Positions 45,622 through 58,543 are shown, counted from the stretch's first letter. The stretch is 64,000 bases of DNA from Hydnum rufescens UP504 (GCA_014904985.1 MU129016.1:1-64000), one strand, 5' to 3'. Program-made: numbers and translations. The notes: generated from the letters alone by a model not told the origin.

Positions 45622-48210
45622 CTAAGCGAAAGGATTACTGCGTCTCGTCATGACAAACACACCCTCGTAACCATTTGTATCTTCTTCTGTGATGGTGTCC
45701 CTCCATCGTCCGATCCACAACCCGTTGCTAAGGATATAGCCCCGGTAGAGCCAAGTCCCCCGACCATTGTCAGGCGCCTTGCGAAGAATAGATGGGATTG
45801 CAAGTCAGCAATCGTTACACTCTGGATACAATCGACAAAGAGTCCAGTGAACATACGTAGGTTTTGACGAGACTGACCATCCCATCCCATAGTCGAACCC
45901 GGCCTTTCAACATGAAGGGACCCCAAGCTGAATGCCCCTGTAGGAATGGGATGAGATTTACACCCAAACAAGTATGGCACTATCATCCAGCAGCGGGAAA
46001 TAGAACGCAGGCACCTTTCCCGTGAGGATAATGTCCTTCAGCCCCGCACACTCAGCCAGCTCCTGTTCACTGGGACCAAGTTCGAGAGACGACTCTAAGA
46101 GTACGCACGAATTTCCTGAGGGCGTTGCTCCTAGCGATATGCTGTTTCCAGCATTTTCGAGGAGATCGGAGTGCGATCCACTTTGAGAATCGTTCTCCGT
46201 CGCTGTCTGATATGGTGTTGATTCTGTGCGGCAGTGTGGCGGATGTCCGTCAGCCGAAATATGGTTTGAATTCGAGTTTATATTATAAATCTTACCGGCT
46301 GTCCACGTAGTATATGTTGTGCGGACGCGCGTTCCACTCGTAGGGTTGGTATACGTCGCATGCAACATGGGCCCGATTTGCGAGTGAGGATTTAGATTTC
46401 TAAACATCGTAGAGAACGAAGGGCTGGATATCAGAGAGGGTGACTTTGAGGTGCTAACCGCGGAAGTACATTCGACGAGTTCAAGGTTAAGCGGCAGATG
46501 TGCACCCAGGGATGGCCCTGAGGGCAAAGGTCGGAGTGTCCGACGGAGAGAGGTTTCTGTACGTCTTTGAGATGTCGAGTCGTGCAACGGTGCGATTACA
46601 TGAGGCTGGTAATGGTGCTCCCTAATGCTCCACACCTGCGGTTGTCGTGCAATCACTGCGTTGTGTATGGCCGTGTCATCCCCATCGAGCATATCTCGAA
46701 AGCTATCGAAATCTATAAACTAGATGCGACGAGCGAGGGTACAGAAAGGAGGCCAGCATCTCTATCAGGGTTTTCAGCTAGATCAAGAAACAAACTAACG
46801 AAAAAATGGCCCTCCCACTCTCCGGAGAATATGCCAGGCGCCAGGATATCCCCAATGCCTGGAGAGGAATACGGGTCTTGGCATACACGAAATCTACGAA
46901 GAGGGTGAGGGTGGGAACTATCTCACTTGTAAAAGTAAGGTCTTACCTATCAAAGTCGGTATCGTACAGTTTTGAGTCTTGCATATCCGCAAGGCATGTA
47001 GTAAGGTAAGCGGAACGCGATCGCAAAGGAACATGGGGTCCCATTCTCTCCGCCATGTCGAATCTTCGCTCGACCCGAGCAAAATATGATAGCATCGCAG
47101 CGTGAACAAGGACGGGAGGCGTGAGATAAAGTGGACTTCCGTAGAGATTTATCGCCGTGGAATGATCAACGGGGTCCATCAGCGCAGAGTATCTATTTCG
47201 GGTGTCATGAGTCGGCGATCCCGAGGAATTACGATCGTGAGGTTGCCGTCGTCCGATGGGCAATTGAGATATCATCCAGGGAGCGAGGTACGGGTTAAAC
47301 TTTGGTGACACATTCAATATTACTACACAAATACGTCGCACAGGCCAAAGGACGCACGTACATTGAAATTTGCGTAGACTACATAACGGAGGAGAGAAGT
47401 GGTCTGGGCCTCAAGATTCGCGCTCTCTTCATTCAGAGAGTCTGTGGAGCTAGTCATATGAAGTCATGAAGTCATAATGCCAATAGGAATTTGACATACT
47501 CCAAGTGGTACTGAACCATAACATCCACAAGATGAGGGAACGGTCCACTGTCTCAGGAACGCCGCCGCCGATACGATACGCAGGAAGTAGATATTGTGTC
47601 AGGCACATTCGGATATAAGGGCGAAGGTTGCCATAGAACAATAACTGCTCTGCATTCTTTCCATCGCTCTCGATACACATAAAATAGAGGGTCCACAAAT
47701 GCGGGATAACTTCCTCATCCGGATACTTTGAGCGGTCCCCTGAGAGGACGACCTGGCGCATGTAATGTAAAGCATTGAATCGAGCACACAATTCGGCAGA
47801 AAGACCAGCCGCAGATATTCGCCAAGGTTCAGTACGTCCAAAGCGACGATGGGCGGCGGCAGAATCAAACTTGAAGCGAAATATGGCCGCATAAAGGCTG
47901 AGATTATGTTTGAGAGAAAGAGAGTAATATAGAGAACGGCAGGTCGATATCAAAGCAACAAGAGCGCGAGGAGGACCCAAGAAATCATTCGTGACAGCAT
48001 GATAAGCAATGAGCTCGATAACGTCTGTGGGTATCGTACTGAGATTGAGATGACTGCGGAATGTCTTAAATATTTATTGGTATATTCCTGCAGACAAATA
48101 GACAAACCTCTCCATTGGTGTGTAGATCCAGAAGACAGATGTGGGGTGAGAGCTGACAGATCCTGCTTTGGATGAGTCTCATTAGCGAATTTGTATCCGT
48201 CACAAGTTAC
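45600..48210. repeat. Tandem duplication unit of F-box gene, copy A
   Basis: The interval is colinear with 48785-51410 in the same orientation; both start near the conserved stop codon and extend through the upstream GTCTGTGGGTATCGTACTGA block. Spacing between equivalent points is about 3.18 kb. Differences are small indels and substitutions, including the 2-base loss in copy B. Confidence 0.8.
45622..48070 (-). CDS. F-box domain protein, tandem copy A
   Basis: Read on the minus strand, an F-box-like start TIPTDVIELIAYHAVTND (near 48050-48000) continues into ALVALISTCRSLYYSLSL. A long exon to about 47450 follows (FRFKFDSAAAHRRFG, LWTLYFMCIESD). Later exons are LLRYVVYANF, the 47300-46960 exon (YLTPPVLVHAAMLSYFARVE), CQDPYSSPGIGDILAPG (46880-46820), and FDSFRDMLDGDD with a Ser/Thr-rich linker to about 46000. 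The C-terminal pair is GRVRLWDGMVSLVKTY and TWLYRGYILSNGLWIGRWRD, ending with a stop at 45622-45624. The RxWDGxV and RGYI...GRWRD blocks are typical of an agaricomycete F-box family. All exons appear open. The exact start codon is not resolved. It is presumably an SCF substrate adaptor. Confidence 0.68.
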
Positions 48211-48807
48211 TGTATTGTAAGAACGCAATGAACCCCCCGAAGCACATGAGGTTTCGGAAATGCCCGCGCCCGAACTCAACGCCAGCGCGAGTTGAGGGGT
48301 GCATAAGTTTGTGGATACAACATCTAGGTGCTGGAAACATACACACAAAATTTACAAGGGATATTTTAAAGCTATTTGGCAAGTTTTGAGCAGATTGGAA
48401 GAAGATTCTCGGAAATTCTGAAAAAGGAAATTTTGGGCTTCTCGCGTGCGCGAGCGTGACAAGGGGGAGGGGGTGGTGAAATGTCATCCAGAAGAAGCCA
48501 AAATAGGATTCCACAAAGGTCTTTTCCATGTGCCAGCACCAGATACACACTTAGTTCAAAAATTTCACGGAAGTTGGCTTCAGCAGACTGGGGAGGAGTC
48601 TGGTAATGACCTGAGTTCTGATCAAGGTCATAACAACCCCGTCAAAAGGGACTGAATGGTACACAAATGGTGTGGGTTGACTATACATTTGACTTAAAAC
48701 TAGTCATGGTCAGAGCCCACATCAAAAGTTGGTTCTTGAGTAGCCCTGACCATCACGTGATCAATTCTGCCAGACCCTGGATGCAGTTGCAACCAATGTA
48801 CTTTACA

Positions 48808-51250
48808 TTAAGCAAAGGGTTTACTGCGTCTTGTCATGGCAAACAGACCCTCAAAACCATTTGTGTCCTCTTCTGTAACCGTATCCCGCCACCGTCCGAT
48901 CCACAAGCCGTTGCTGAGGATGTAGCCCCGGTAGAGCTGAGTCCCCTGACCATTGTCAAGTGTCTTGCGAGAAATAGGGGACATCACAAGTCAGCAATCG
49001 TTACGCTCTGGATGTGATCGACAAAGAGCTTGATTAACATACATAAGTTTTGACGAGATTGACCATCCCATCCCATAGTCGAACCCGGCCTTTCAAGATG
49101 AAGGGACCCCGGGCTGAGTGCCCCTGTGGCAATGACATGTAAGTATTGCACTATCACCAGCAGCGCGAAATAGACCGCAAGCACCTTGCCCGTGAGGATC
49201 ATATCCTTCAGCCCCGTACACTCAGCTAGCTCTTGTTCACTGGGATCAAGTTCCAGAGACGGCTCTAAAAGTAGACATGAATTTGTTGAGGGCATCGCCC
49301 GTAGCATTGAGTGGTTTCCACCATCTCCAAGGCGATCGAAGTGCGATTGCCTTTGAGAATCGTTCTCCGTCGCTGTCTTTGGTGAGAGATATGGTGTTGA
49401 TTCTGTGCGGCAGTGACGGGAATTCGTCAGCTGGAGTATCGTTTAAACTCGAGTCTATATTGTAAATATTACCAGCCGTCCATGTAGTATACGTTGTGCG
49501 GACGCGCGTCCTTCTGGTAGGGGTGGTATACGTCGCATGCAACATGGGCCCAATATGTGAATGAGGATTTAGATTTTCAAAAATCACAGAGGACGAAGAG
49601 CTGGATATCAGAGAGGGCGGTTTCGAAGCGCTAACGGCCGGAATACATTCGATGAGTTCAAGGTTACGCGGCAGATGTGCGCTCAGGGATGGCCCTGAGG
49701 GCATAGGTCGGAGTGTCCGACGGAGAGAGGTTTCTGTACGTCTTTGAGATGTCGAGTCGTGCAACGGTGCAATCACATGGGGCTGGTAATGGTGTTCCTT
49801 AATGTTCCACACCTGAGGTTGTCGTGCAATCATTGCCATGTGTATGGCCATATCGTCTCCATCGAGCATATCTCGAAAGCTATCGGAATCTATAAACTAG
49901 ATACGATGATGGCATGGAAAGGAAGCCAGCGTCTTTATCAGGGTTTTCAGCCGGATCAAGAAACAACTAACGAAAAAATGGCCTTCCCACTCTCCGGAGA
50001 ACATGCCAGGCTCTAAGATATCCCCAATGCCCGGAGAGGAATATGGATCTTGACATACACGAAATCTACGAACAAGTTTACAGCGAGAAGCATCCCAGTT
50101 TTTAAATAAGATCTTACCTATCAAAGTCTGTATCGTACAGTTTTGAGTCTCGCATATCGGCAAGGCGCATAGTAAGGTAAACAGAACGAGGTAGCAAAGG
50201 AATATGGGATCCTGTGGGTGTAATTCTCTCCGTAATGTCGGATACAGATCTTCGCTCAAGCCGAGCGAAATACAATAGCATTGCAGCGTGAACAAGAACG
50301 GGAGGTGTTAGATGAAGGGGCCTTCCATAGAGATTTATCGTGATGGAACGATCAACGGGGTCCACCACCGCAGAGTATCTATTTCTATTTGGGGTGTGAT
50401 GGTTTGACGTTCCGTGGGAATTACGATCGTTAGGTTGCCGTTGTTTTATGGGCAATTGAGGTATCATCCAGGGAGCAAAGTACGCGTTGAACTTTGGTGA
50501 TGGTGATACATTCAATATTACTACTCAATACTCCGCAGAGGTCAAAGGACGCACGTACATTGAAATTTGCGTAGACAACGTAACAGAGGAGAGAAGTGAT
50601 CTCAGCTTCAAGATCCGCACTCTCCTCATTGAGAGAGTCTGTAGAGATAGGCGATGAAGCCATGAAGTCATAATGCCAATATGAACTTCGACACACCCCA
50701 AGTGGTACTGAACCACGACATCCACAGGATGAGGGAACGGTCCACTGTCTCGGGAAGGCCACCGCCGGCACGATATACAGGAAGCAGATATTGTGTAAGG
50801 CATATTTGGATATAAGGGCGAAGTTTGCCGTAGAACAATAATTGATCTACGTTCTTTTCGTCGCTCTCAATGCACATGAAATAGAGAGTCCACAAATGCC
50901 GGACGATCTCTTCATCCGGATGTTTCGATCGGTTGCCTGAGAGGGCGACCCCGCGCATGTAACGCAAAGCATCAAATCGAGCACGCAGTTCGGCAGAAAG
51001 ACCAGTTGCAGATATTCGCCAAGGTTCACTGCGTCCAAAGCGACGATGGGCGGCAGCAGAATCAAACTTGAAGCGAAATATGGCTGCATGAAGACTGGGA
51101 TTGTTTTCGAGAGAAAGAGAGTAATATAGAGAACGGCAGGTCGATATCAAAGCAACAAGAGCGCGAGGGGGACCCAGGAAATCATTCATGACAGCATGAT
51201 AAGCAATGAGCTCTATAACGTCTGTGGGTATCGTACTGAGATTGAGATGA
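48808..51250 (-). CDS. F-box domain protein, tandem copy B (frameshift in linker)
   Basis: Same architecture as copy A: FLGPPRALVALISTCRSLYY near 51180, the long F-box exon to about 50680, YLTPPVLVHAAMLLYFARLE near 50320-50260, CQDPYSSPGIGDILEPG near 50040-50000 and FRDMLDGDD near 49880. The C-terminal exons are GRVRLWDGMVNLVKTY and YRGYILSNGLWIGRWRD, with a stop at 48808-48810. In the Ser/Thr-rich linker near 49423, copy B has two fewer bases (GAATTCCCGTCACTGCC versus GGACATCCGCCACACTGCC). This ends the frame at 49246 while the correct downstream frame resumes as CLLLEPSLELDPSEQEL. As written, the last about 150 residues would be lost. It is either recently inactivated or contains a sequence error. 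Confidence 0.6.
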
Positions 51251-51880
51251 CTGCGGAATGTCTTAAATGTTTATTGGTATATTCGGCCTGCAGACAAATA
51301 GACAAACCTCTCCATTGGTGTGTAGATCCGGAAGACGGAAGGATGGTGGTAAGAGCTGACAGATCCTACCTTGCTTGAGTCTTCACTTGGCGACTTTGCA
51401 TCCGTCACTAGTTGCGACACTGACCTATTTCGACCGCAGCACGCATCACAGCAACTGAGAAACGCGCTGCGGGCCATCGGAGTTCAGATCGGGAGTACCC
51501 AAAAATAAATTTCCTCATCGATAAACTGGTCGAAATGGTGCAGTATTATGAATGCAGCTAGTATCCAATTTGTGGTCCTTGAACTCCCAGGCAGCTGTAG
51601 ATACATCTGTGCTGCAGGTCTCCTTCAGAGTTTGCAGGATAACTTGTGGAACCAATTAATCTCCGTAAGCAAACAGACACAAACAGCAAGCAGTGCTCAC
51701 CTTTCGTACTGTATTTGTTATATCTGCGCAAATTTTCCCTGGTACCAAGGGGTTCATACAGGCCGCCATCTCAACTTGATATTTTGGATGGATCAAGTTT
51801 TTACGTGAATTGCGGTGCTCGACCTTGCACGATGCAGACCGTTTATTCGTACATTTCGTTTTTCCTCTTGTTCTAGTAGG
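51251..51880. other. Intergenic region between F-box copy B and the PI-PLC X gene
   Basis: This is a divergent intergenic region. Short frames (51548-51808 and 51646-51876 on +) have no family features. It probably includes promoters for both neighbours and the unresolved first exon of the phospholipase-like gene. Confidence 0.4.
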
Positions 51881-53288
51881 ACGTCCACTCTCGCTGCCTT
51901 CGACTCAGGTCGGCCCATTTTGGGTGAGTTGCTTAACGACTCCGCATGGCTACATAGCTCTGTACTCTATACTCAAATCCGCTTTCATTAGGCGACTATC
52001 CTCACAACTCTGGGCCTATTGCTCGGTGGATGGGCACCATTCCCGACTCCACTCCCATTGAGTTGCTGAATATTCCCGGAACCCATGATGCCGCCGCTTG
52101 TGCGATTCTACTATCCTCCCCGTGTTTATTAGGCCACCGCTCACGACCCCCAATACAGGGAATTATTCTGGGCCTGATAGTGCACAGTATCTTTGTCAGG
52201 TACCCACCCACTCCAACCGCGCCTCAATATCGCCATGTTGAATCCCCCGTTTGCATTAGGATAAACCTCTTTTTGATCAACTCAACGCAGGGATTCGGCT
52301 TCTGGATCTCCGCTTTGGGTACTCGGCCTGATCATAGCAAGCTCTTATTTTACCATTGTAACGCGCAATGCATTTTCCCAGCGAGTTCTACGCATCTCAT
52401 TTCCCTCTCATTTAAGCTGCTGCTCTTTTGAGTGATACCGCGACGCTGCAAGATGTCTTACAGGGCTTGTATTACTGGCTCGACCACCATCGTACCGAAA
52501 CACTGTTGCTTTCTCTCAAGGTTGATAACGGACCAACGGACGCTGCCTTGGAACAAGAAGTATATAATCTCATTGCCACGGGGCCAGGCAGACACCACTG
52601 GGTGCAGACTCCCAATGAGGTGATTCTCGGCTCTATCAGCCTCCCAAACGTCTGTTTCTTACGAGTACGGATCATTCGAACCATCCATATTCAGCTCGGC
52701 ACTCTTGGCCATGCTCGAGGCAAGGCGATCTTACTGCGTCGTTTCTCATGGGCGGATTTGCCCTCACCCACTCCATCCGCTCTACCTGGAGTCAATCTTA
52801 ATGACGGATTCGCCGACAACGATCCAGACTTCGTGATTCCTTATAATCCACTCAGAAATCTGTCTGCTCATGTCGAGGACTACTACGCCATCTACGGAAA
52901 TGACACCGTCGCCCAGAAAGTCGATACCAAAGTGCAAGCAGTGGCTGCCCACATCCAACAAGCAGTTCAAGGTGTCAATAACACCAGTAATTTCTGGATG
53001 ACGTTCGCTAGTGGTGGTGGCTTCGTGGGCGACCTGGAGACTATCGTGCCAAAAGTAAGATCATCCTTTCCCCTACTGAACAGTCGTTATTAAAACATTT
53101 GCGGCTCACGACAGACACTGGCAGAAGGAGATGGAAGTACGACTCCTGGGGTAAACGCCAAACTCTCGCAGATCCTCAACACTGTGCATGCTGGGAAAAG
53201 AATTCGAGTCGGTGCTGTGCTCTTGGACTTCTATGAATCTGTGGGAACGCTAGTTCAGGACATCATTGGACCTTCTCATCAGTTCTGA
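51881..53288 (+). CDS. PI-PLC X-domain protein (phosphatidylinositol phospholipase C-like)
   Basis: Exons read in order: TLAAFDSGRPILG (51890-51930), then GDYPHNSGPIARWMGTIPD and ELLNIPGTHDAAAW, where GTHDA holds the first catalytic His. NYSGPDSAQYLCQ (52158-52200) and LFDQLNAGIRLLDLRFGY with the conserved DLR follow, then SKLLFYH with the second His. From 52420 the frame runs LLSDTATLQDVLQGLYYWLD, VNLNDGFADNDPDFVIPYN and a final exon TLAEGDGSTTPG...ALLDFYE-type end to stop 53286-53288. This matches the single-domain X-family of fungal/bacterial type PI-PLCs, usually secreted. Around 52322 (TACTCGGCCTGATCAT) one base too many separates DLRFGY from DHSKLLFYH, so the frame is broken there or contains a sequence error. 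The N-terminal exon with a signal peptide is not resolved. Confidence 0.75.
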
Positions 53289-53812
53289 TTAATTGTTGTA
53301 TTGGTTGTGCGCAATTTCCCCTAATGGAGTACCCATCCATATTAGTGATTATACCCGCCGTCTGGCACGAAGCTCGGGTAGCTGCAATACGGCGCAATCT
53401 ACGTCTTGAATGTAGACTTTCCCTCACGATGAAGTAGCTCTGGCTCCAGTGCAGGGATCTCTTTGAGCATTTACAAGTGGTATAGGACGACCTCAACGTA
53501 AAAGTTCCACGAAGCCTATTTCCGCGCAAGCACTGATCGTCACTGTGGGGTTACATCTGCTCGCTTGGAATGAAGACATCCGATGGCGGCCGTGAACCCT
53601 CGCCCCAAGAGGGGGGATCGAGATTGTAGCTGGGGATGCAGCGTCGATAGCATACAATGAATGGCGATAGGCCCTCGAAAATGCGAAGAGAAACACACAT
53701 TTCTATTCATCTGTTGCAAGTACAGATCCTTTTCATATGGTACAAGATCGTAAAGGAGAGATAAATACTAACCCAAACAAACGTAGCACGTCGAGCACTA
53801 ACGATATGGGAA
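53289..53812. other. Intergenic region
   Basis: This is the convergent region between the PI-PLC gene and the small membrane protein gene. ORFs of 60-90 codons on the minus strand (53263-53529, 53493-53696) have no recognisable features. Confidence 0.4.
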
Positions 53813-54203
53813 TCATGAAGATTCAGATTGCGATGAGTGTGATTTGACAGCAGATTCCTGAGCCAGTTGTGCAAGCTGCCATTCTCTTTGCTTCAATAGG
53901 TCGTCAGCCGACTGAGCCTCGGACTTTTCACGCTCAGCTAACGCCTAGGAGAAAGAAAAAAAAAACCATCGTCAGCCATATCATGTTAAGATGTTCTTTG
54001 AGGGCGCATAAAAACCTCTGAAAAGTGGCAAGCAGTCATCAGTGCACGCCGGAGACAGATCATTTGGCTCCAAGACACCAAAACTTACGTCTCCCTGCAG
54101 CAAGAATATTGAGGTGAACCGAAGCACCTGCATAGACCCCCCAGCACGTAACACCAACCAATCCAACGACGACGGTGCGGTGGAGGGCGTCTGTGAGGTG
54201 CAT
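53813..54203 (-). CDS. Small single-span membrane protein, possibly mitochondrial
   Basis: Exon 1 (54203-54089, minus) encodes MHLTDALHRTVVVGLVGVTC and WGVYAGASVHLNILAAG, one membrane span. The last exon (53944-53813) encodes a charged helical tail AEREKSEAQSADDLLKQREW and ends SQSESS-stop. Between them are a good donor (GTAAGT at 54088) and a TTCTCCTAG acceptor, but the two exons do not join in phase directly. A very small exon or a different internal splice is needed. The organisation (short N-terminus, one span, charged tail) resembles small respiratory-chain assembly factors such as COX14, but I cannot confirm that. Confidence 0.45.
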
Positions 54204-54390
54204 GTTGTGACAGGCCCGTAACTTGGTTGTTCCGGTATTTGCCGGAATCCTCACACAGCCACCTCTTACGAATATTCTCAAGCATGAACTGGTCGCAAAA
54301 ATCTATTACGGAAACATGCTGCTTACGGCGGGTATAGATATGGACAAACGGACAAGTGACTAGAGATATGGACGATGGGAAATGTGCCAT

Positions 54391-56062
54391 TTATTCGATA
54401 CTATCCGCCTCACGTCCCAACGCGAGATTCGATTGGAATAAATTAACGCCGGGGGGTCTCACCGTACCTGAGGCCGCACCAGCAGGGTTTATTCGGCGAA
54501 AGGTTGGAGATCGAGGGGGGGATAGTGATGGAGATCGTGACGCAATTACTTTTCGTCCTGGCGGAGGGGGTGAGGAACTCATACGATCGACATGAGTGGA
54601 GTGCGTGCTCGTAACGGTTCCCGAATCCGATAGTGTGCCGTTGTCTGTTTCCGAAAGTGGTGACAGAGCTCTGTACATAACAGGAGATAACCGAGATGAT
54701 TCAGAAGGACCACGATGAGACTGTGTGGTCGAACTGGCGGATGGCATCACTGAGGGGGCATCGTCTACAGGCACGATAGTCGAGTCGGATGTTTCCAAAC
54801 GATGATTAGCGATGATGAGAGGAGTCAATGGCCCTTTAGCATTCTTTACGGCACGGTCCCATACGGGACGAATGGTTGGATGAGTGCGTAGACGAGACTC
54901 GATAAGAAGCTTCTGCATATTCTCTGTGAGAGAGTCTATCAAAGCTTCGGTATCGCGCAGTTCGGCATTCGTCTTCAAGGAATCTGTCCCATGCAACGCC
55001 CGAAGCTCTGTGTAGAGCATTCGCGACACTAGTACACAGAGAGAATGACGTGGTTCAAGAATTTCGCACGCTCGAAAATGACATCGAATGGATCTCACCT
55101 TCACGTTCTGCTATCCCACTAACAAGCGATATCCGATGGGACAAGTCAAAGGTCGTCTTCATGATATCCCGCTCGCTCATTACTGTTTCGGGGAGCAAGA
55201 CTGGACCGAGATGGGAGATGCAGACGGAGAGAGAGATGAACATTTGATGGAGAAAGAGTATATGTTGGTAGGGCAGCCGGGACGGTAAAAGGGCAGATAG
55301 TATGGGAAGAGAATGGGGGATGTCTGAAACACCTACATCTTCGCCATTCACGATAATAGGGGAAGGCGAAAAGATGAGATATGCTTCGGCGAAGAGTACG
55401 GTGGAGAAAAGGACGTAACGCCACTAAAATGAGAGGGGGTGGAGTAAGTAGCCAGGAGGACAAAGAGGAAACAAACCCCAACGCACGAATGATAAAGAAC
55501 CGGACTTTCCAAGAATGGAGATCAACAGGAGCAAAGCCCCGGAGCCAATATAGAAGCCAGAGGCGGAGGACAATCCCCTTCGTATGTACTCTCGGGGAGT
55601 GGACAAGTCTTTCCAAGACACAACATCCGGTCCAAAACGATCGTAGGCAAACCGTTTCACAGGATTTTTCAGTGCCTCAAATGCATCTCGCGCTTCTCTG
55701 AACCTGCCCTCACCATCCACCCCAATGCTGGGACGGTCGGGGTGATTTTTCCTTGCGAAGGCTCTAAAGGCTATCTTGAGGCCCTGCTCGTCGACGGCCC
55801 GATCGACGCCCAAAATTTCATAGTAGCTTTCGGGAAGAGAGGTTGCGGCAGCCACCAAGGTGTAGAGGAGATACAAGACGGCAAGGACAGTAAAAGAAAG
55901 CCGATATTGCGAAATGTATGCTGGGGTACCCGGCCGAGGCGAAGGATAGCCCGGGTGGACGATGCGATGATAACCGTTGATTAGTACGTTCGCAAGTGCA
56001 GAGGGCAAGAACGACCATCCAATGAAGCGAAGGATGGCAAAAGCCGTGGCTGTGGGAGACAT
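54391..56062 (-). CDS. J-domain (DnaJ) membrane protein
   Basis: Exons on the minus strand: 56062-55487, 55423-55099 and 55028-54391, with introns of 63 and 70 bp; joined they give 512 residues. Two hydrophobic spans (AILRFIGWSFLPSALANVL and LSFTVLAVLYLLYTLVAAA) precede a J domain, SYYEILGVDRAVDEQGLKIA with NHPDRP (HPD motif intact) and FEALKNPVKRFAYDRFGPDV. Another hydrophobic pair (GALLLLISILG; YVLFSTVLFAEAYLIF) follows. The C-terminal part is a helical segment and a Ser/Pro-rich disordered tail. J proteins stimulate Hsp70 ATPases; the spans suggest ER or mitochondrial membrane location. Exon 1 donor GTGCGT at 55486 is chosen because it joins in phase; a GTTTG at 55476 would not. Confidence 0.75.
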
Positions 56063-57558
56063 TGCTAACGGTATGTGAAATGGAGCGATCGAATAGACGC
56101 CCTTTGCTCGCTGTATTCACTTGGGCCTAAATATTAGCAATGGACAGCATCTTCTGTGCCTCACGGCTGCAGGCCTATAACATGGAATCAATTGGTTAGT
56201 CGTGACGAAGCCAATAGCGACAGGGGAGGATAGGATATAAAGTAAACCGCTGCTCAGAGCACATTAAAGTTTGATCTCCTTCCGATACGACACAGCACTT
56301 CCGCAGATCCCGAAGATCATGGGCTCGACACCGCACACGGGCACCGAAACAATTCCAAAAGGGCAAATATCCATCATCTCCAATGTTCATTCCTTGAGAA
56401 TGCACGAAGGGAATATTCGCCACTAACCACACTAGGCAAGAGCATTGCATGCTATAGCTTGCCAGTAGAATTGAATGGCGACCACCGTGAGATGGTGAGA
56501 TGTCCCCCTCCACGATGGACCACAATCGGAAGACCACCCTCTGGGAGCAAATTCTTTTCCTAGAGAGCTTGGCTACTAGAAGGGGGTGCCCTACAATTCT
56601 ACAGTCACTCCGGACCCATGCATCAGCACCGTAAACCACAGAAAGAGTAGTGGTTCGATCGGGTATTGTACGGGTGGTGCACTTGGAGAAGACGTGAAAT
56701 CAAGGGTGGAAACAAGATATATAAGCGCCGTCCTTTACCAACTGGCCTTGAGCCTTTAAGCAACGCATATAACATATACGTGCAGTTGGTCATTTTGAAC
56801 GCTCCTCCCACTCGTAAAGCGAGTCGAGAGTCAATGTGCGTTCCGCCTTACGCACGCCATGCATGGAGCTGTAGCAAGGCGACAAGACTTGAACGCAGGA
56901 ATAAAGCAAATGGAGGTTGAGAATTGAGGAAAATGTCATCATGGCCCCTCCCGTAAGACAAGGTGCGGTGACCAGGCCAGATCCGAGGAAGAGGGAAGTG
57001 CGCGTACGGACACGGTCGACCCTTTTACTATTGACACATCATCGCAGATAGGAAGGGTAGAATTGAGGGTCTGTCGATAGGAAAAATAACCTGCCTTTGG
57101 TCGTAATGATCTGACTTTGCGTCAGGAAGGTAATGTTGAGCTCCAATGTTTGTGGCCGGTATTAGCCGATTTGGATCCGCAGATCGGTGGCGCAGTTATA
57201 GGCAAGGGTGGCACCCTTGCAGCCTGAGGCAGTATATAAGCAAGATTCTTCCTCCGAAGGCAGCCCCAGAGCTCTATACCATGCCCCTAAATTCTAATCC
57301 TAATGTTGTCACAGGTAAATTGGCAGTGATTCCATTCCTAAATCCCGCTCCAATCATCATCTTATTAGGGTATAGTGCTTTGTATCACTGGCACAACTTC
57401 AGTGATGATTCTCTCTCGGCCAACGAAGCCCATGATGAGCCTTTTCCCACCCAACATTTCATGCTCAGCCGTATGACATTTAATCGCATTCTTCGCGATA
57501 AAGAGAGAGAGGATCAAGAGACTTCCATCGAAAAGAGGTAGTTGCAGAACGACGAAAG
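56063..57558. other. Region without a confident gene
   Basis: A 147-codon frame on the minus strand (56196-56639) and a 131-codon frame on the plus strand (57146-57541; EREDQETSIEKR end) are the longest. Neither has recognised motifs. The plus-strand frame ends 18 bp before the next ORF start and could be part of its transcript or an upstream gene. Confidence 0.35.
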
Positions 57559-58119
57559 ATGGATAAACCAGGTTCTACAAATCCACATCAAAAGAGTAAA
57601 CGGCCTAAGCGATCCGTGTCTCCAGCTAGTGACCAATCTCCGCCCCCTCCTGTTCTACCGCCATCAGCAAACACGACCCGACCTAACAAGAATGCACCTC
57701 CCCCTCTTATTAGAGCAGATGACCCTGTGGACATCGATCCCGCCCTCCGAGCAGAACATCCGGAGGAAAGCGAAACCACCCCTCGACCCGGAAGTGCGCC
57801 GGTGCCGCCTCGGGATCGTCATGCACGTCGACTTGTCTTTGATCGAGGAAGAAAATCGCTTCAGTCAGTTCCATTATGGCATCGTGCACAGGACCCCGGG
57901 ACCACGCAGAGATCTACCCCGCTGAATCCCCCTGAAATATGCGAACCTTCGAGATCCACTGTTGACAATCAACCGCCACTTCAGGCGTCGTCGACGGACT
58001 CAGCCACTGTCTCGCAGATCGCCTCAATTTCCCTCCAAGAAACTCCTGCAATTGTCCCCGTGCCCATATCTGTCACCGTCGAGGATGATAGCCTTTCGGA
58101 CTATGATTCTGGAGATTAA
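57559..58119 (+). CDS. Proline/serine-rich disordered protein, unrecognised
   Basis: A single uninterrupted frame of 186 codons starts MDKPGSTNPHQKSKRPKRSV and ends in an acidic DDSLSDYDSGD tail. It has a basic cluster near residue 15 (KRPKR, a possible nuclear localisation signal) and proline-rich stretches (SPPPPVLPPS). The composition suggests an intrinsically disordered nuclear or regulatory protein. I do not recognise a family. It could be the last exon of a longer gene starting upstream. Confidence 0.45.
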   Translation: MDKPGSTNPHQKSKRPKRSVSPASDQSPPPPVLPPSANTTRPNKNAPPPLIRADDPVDIDPALRAEHPEESETTPRPGSAPVPPRDRHARRLVFDRGRKSLQSVPLWHRAQDPGTTQRSTPLNPPEICEPSRSTVDNQPPLQASSTDSATVSQIASISLQETPAIVPVPISVTVEDDSLSDYDSGD

Positions 58120-58543
58120 TAACTCTGCCCTTTACGTATTCGAAAAAAAAAATGATTTTACTGTCTGTGCACCGTAAGTTTTGTCCTCATCGATCTCCGG
58201 GGTAAGTCATCTAATGTGTAAAGAGGGCTCACTGCGGACAATCTATTGTGCATTGTAGTCCTCCCAATCCATACCCTCAACGACTCTCCAACATTGTATC
58301 TCGGACAAGACTAACTCATACCTCCACTGCGAGCACCCGTATTTCTATGCAGCCTCCATTGTCGATTTCCCGTACCCGTCCTCTACTCGAGGCTTGTTCT
58401 TACTGCAATCCAAAAGTATTCCAGCCTGTTAACCGGGGATACCAATGAACAGAATGTGGCTGAAGCCCTCAAGGTTCTGATTTGTATCTGAAGCACAGTC
58501 ACCCCAGGGTCTATGAACAGGCGAATATCCTTCACATCCCCTT
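58120..58543. other. Intergenic region
   Basis: This is a convergent intergenic region. One 66-codon frame (58248-58448, +) is not convincing. No RNA gene is seen. Confidence 0.35.

Noticed and set aside
56196..56639. 147-codon minus-strand frame.
   Set aside because: No recognisable domain, no supporting neighbour context; length is within chance expectation for this base composition.
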